6,506 nt of DNA, from contig CAMPIC010000172.1 of the NCBI GenBank assembly GCA_946886185.1, forward strand, positions 1 to 6,506, in the 5' to 3' direction. The position numbers were made by a program, and so were the translations under genes. Shown in pieces: positions 5,700 through 6,506 of this stretch; within the stretch, counting starts at the first letter, position 1; each line of letters begins with the position of its first letter. Under the pieces are notes generated by a model. The model saw only the letters and a list, made by a program, of their open reading frames with translations. It was not told the DNA's origin and made no database searches. Origin of the DNA: an uncultured bacterium (lineage in GTDB: Bacteria; Eisenbacteria; RBG-16-71-46; CAIMUX01).

Positions 5700-5731
5700 A
5701 GTGAGGTCAGTCGGTCAGGCCTGAACTCACT
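5700..5731 (+). other. Leader stem-loop upstream of the secreted-protein gene
   Basis: GTGAGGTCAG (5701-5710) pairs with CTGAACTCAC (5721-5730) with one G-A mismatch; A5700-T5731 extends it. The ten-base loop TCGGTCAGGC overlaps the palindrome TCAGGCCTGA (5715-5724), so two exclusive folds are possible. No known riboswitch consensus was recognised. Confidence 0.4.
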
Positions 5732-5805
5732 TCGGGACCCGGCGGAACGGTCGTGAATGGACATCACTGAACCCACAACACCTTCCGGTTCTGCAACTGG
5801 GGGGT

Positions 5806-5827
5806 GCGGGACCAACCCGCTAGGAGG
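5806..5827 (+). promoter_or_regulatory. Hairpin abutting a perfect Shine-Dalgarno
   Basis: GCGGG (5806-5810) pairs with CCCGC (5816-5820) around ACCAA. The AGGAGG (5822-5827) begins two bases later and lies eight bases before the ATG. The stem could tune ribosome access to this very strong site; stability is moderate. Confidence 0.5.
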
Positions 5828-5835
5828 TCTGCTGC

Positions 5836-6506
5836 ATGGGAAAGCTGTTAAGGTTTCTCACGGCGTTGATCTGTACTGGAGCCTGTCTTGGGTCTGCGTA
5901 TGCCGGTCCGAACGAAGGCGGCACGCTGATTCTTGCCTTGTCTGAAGGTACGGTTTATTCGCCCGACATCGATTACTGCGACTCTGTCACCACCCCCGAC
6001 TGCGAAGGCGCAGTCACCAACGCTCCCGCTGGAACCACACCGGTAGTGATGAACGTCCTGGCGGCTTTCCCTCCGCCGGGCGGTCGCCTCTCCGGGATCG
6101 TCTGGGGCATCAACTACAATCCCGATGAAGTGTTCATCATCGACTTCGGTCCATGCGGTGACTTCGAATTGCCGAACAGCGATTGGCCGGCGACGAATTC
6201 GGGAACGGCCATCACCTGGCTGTCACCTCAGCTCGAGGAATTGGTTCCCGTGTACTGGTTCGCCGCGTATGCGTACGACGGCGCGGAGCTGAACCTCGGA
6301 ATCCATCCGACGCAAGGCGGCCAATTCGGCGACGACTCCATTCCTTCGCAACTCGACGACATCGCCGGATTCGGGAGCATGGGCTTCGGCTCCAACCCTG
6401 GAACGGTGGTCTGTCCAGTCGTGGGCGAGCCCGATGGAGCCTGCTGCTTCCCCGACGGAACCTGCGAGATCACGACGGAAGCGGACTGCGGCGGCGTCTA
6501 TCAGGG
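5836..6506 (+). CDS. Secreted protein with Cys-rich GACCFPDGTC module (3' end outside window)
   Basis: The frame is open for 223 codons to the window edge. Residues 1-23 are a Sec signal peptide: basic MGKLLR, hydrophobic FLTALICTGACLGS, and an AYA cleavage site before Gly24. The mature part starts with GGTLILALSEG. A globular segment follows at about 80-192 with VFIIDFGPCGDFELP (99-113), VPVYWFAAYAYDG (137-149), and IHPTQGGQFGDDSIP (156-170). Repeated Cys and aromatic residues suggest an extracellular, beta-rich, disulphide-bonded fold. At 201-223 comes GACCFPDGTCEITTEADC, a short Cys-rich module often tandemly repeated in secreted proteins of planctomycetes and Eisenbacteria-like genomes. 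A C-terminal sorting domain may follow outside the window. The function is unknown. The start is supported by AGGAGG at eight bases. Low similarity of codon use to a neighbour is not evident, and the gene seems to be its own unit. Confidence 0.85.
   Translation, partial: MGKLLRFLTALICTGACLGSAYAGPNEGGTLILALSEGTVYSPDIDYCDSVTTPDCEGAVTNAPAGTTPVVMNVLAAFPPPGGRLSGIVWGINYNPDEVFIIDFGPCGDFELPNSDWPATNSGTAITWLSPQLEELVPVYWFAAYAYDGAELNLGIHPTQGGQFGDDSIPSQLDDIAGFGSMGFGSNPGTVVCPVVGEPDGACCFPDGTCEITTEADCGGVYQ

Noticed and set aside
5230..5724. Plus-strand ORF of 164 residues across the intergenic region
   Set aside because: No ribosome site, Cys/Arg/Ser-rich peptide without domain features, and it runs over the predicted promoter and leader of the secreted-protein gene.
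5757..5945. Upstream overlapping ORF MDITEPTTPSG
   Set aside because: Out of frame with the secreted protein, no ribosome site, and its later part is a frame-shifted reading of the signal peptide region.

Overview
The window is GC-rich bacterial DNA with dense, mostly compact gene packing. The last gene encodes a Sec-secreted protein that ends in a Cys-rich GACCFPDGTC-type module. Together with the base composition this suggests a member of the FCB or PVC-like uncultured lineages; a Candidatus Eisenbacteria-type genome is my best guess. No rRNA, tRNA, CRISPR array or mobile element was seen, so the taxonomic guess rests on protein style only.

Left third (1-1969, minus strand). Three genes run leftwards: a TrmB-family transcription regulator (1969-1103), a PqiA-family membrane protein (927-331), and, two bases after its stop, an Arg/Glu/Pro-rich protein (328 to beyond base 1). 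The last is open to the window edge and carries five 12-residue repeats. A 174-bp gap between the regulator and the PqiA-like gene holds a stable hairpin and a four-codon ORF with a perfect Shine-Dalgarno.

Middle (1970-4935). A 138-bp divergent promoter region holds a 12-bp palindrome and a 9-bp perfect inverted repeat, candidate operators for the TrmB regulator. To the right lie a predicted exported protein or lipoprotein of the UPF0489 (arginase-like fold) family and a cytoplasmic TPR protein. The UPF0489-like protein keeps the DIDLDYF motif, but its first metal-binding motif looks degraded.

Right third (4936-6506). About 900 bp appear non-coding. They hold an NtrC-type 17-bp box, two more strong palindromes, a likely sigma-70 promoter with an extended -10, and a structured leader of about 190 nt. 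The leader leads to a secreted protein gene that runs off the right edge.

The regulator may control itself, the PqiA-like/Arg-rich pair and the divergent UPF0489 gene, because all flank the same palindromic region. This is inference from layout. The secreted-protein gene appears to be a separate transcription unit.
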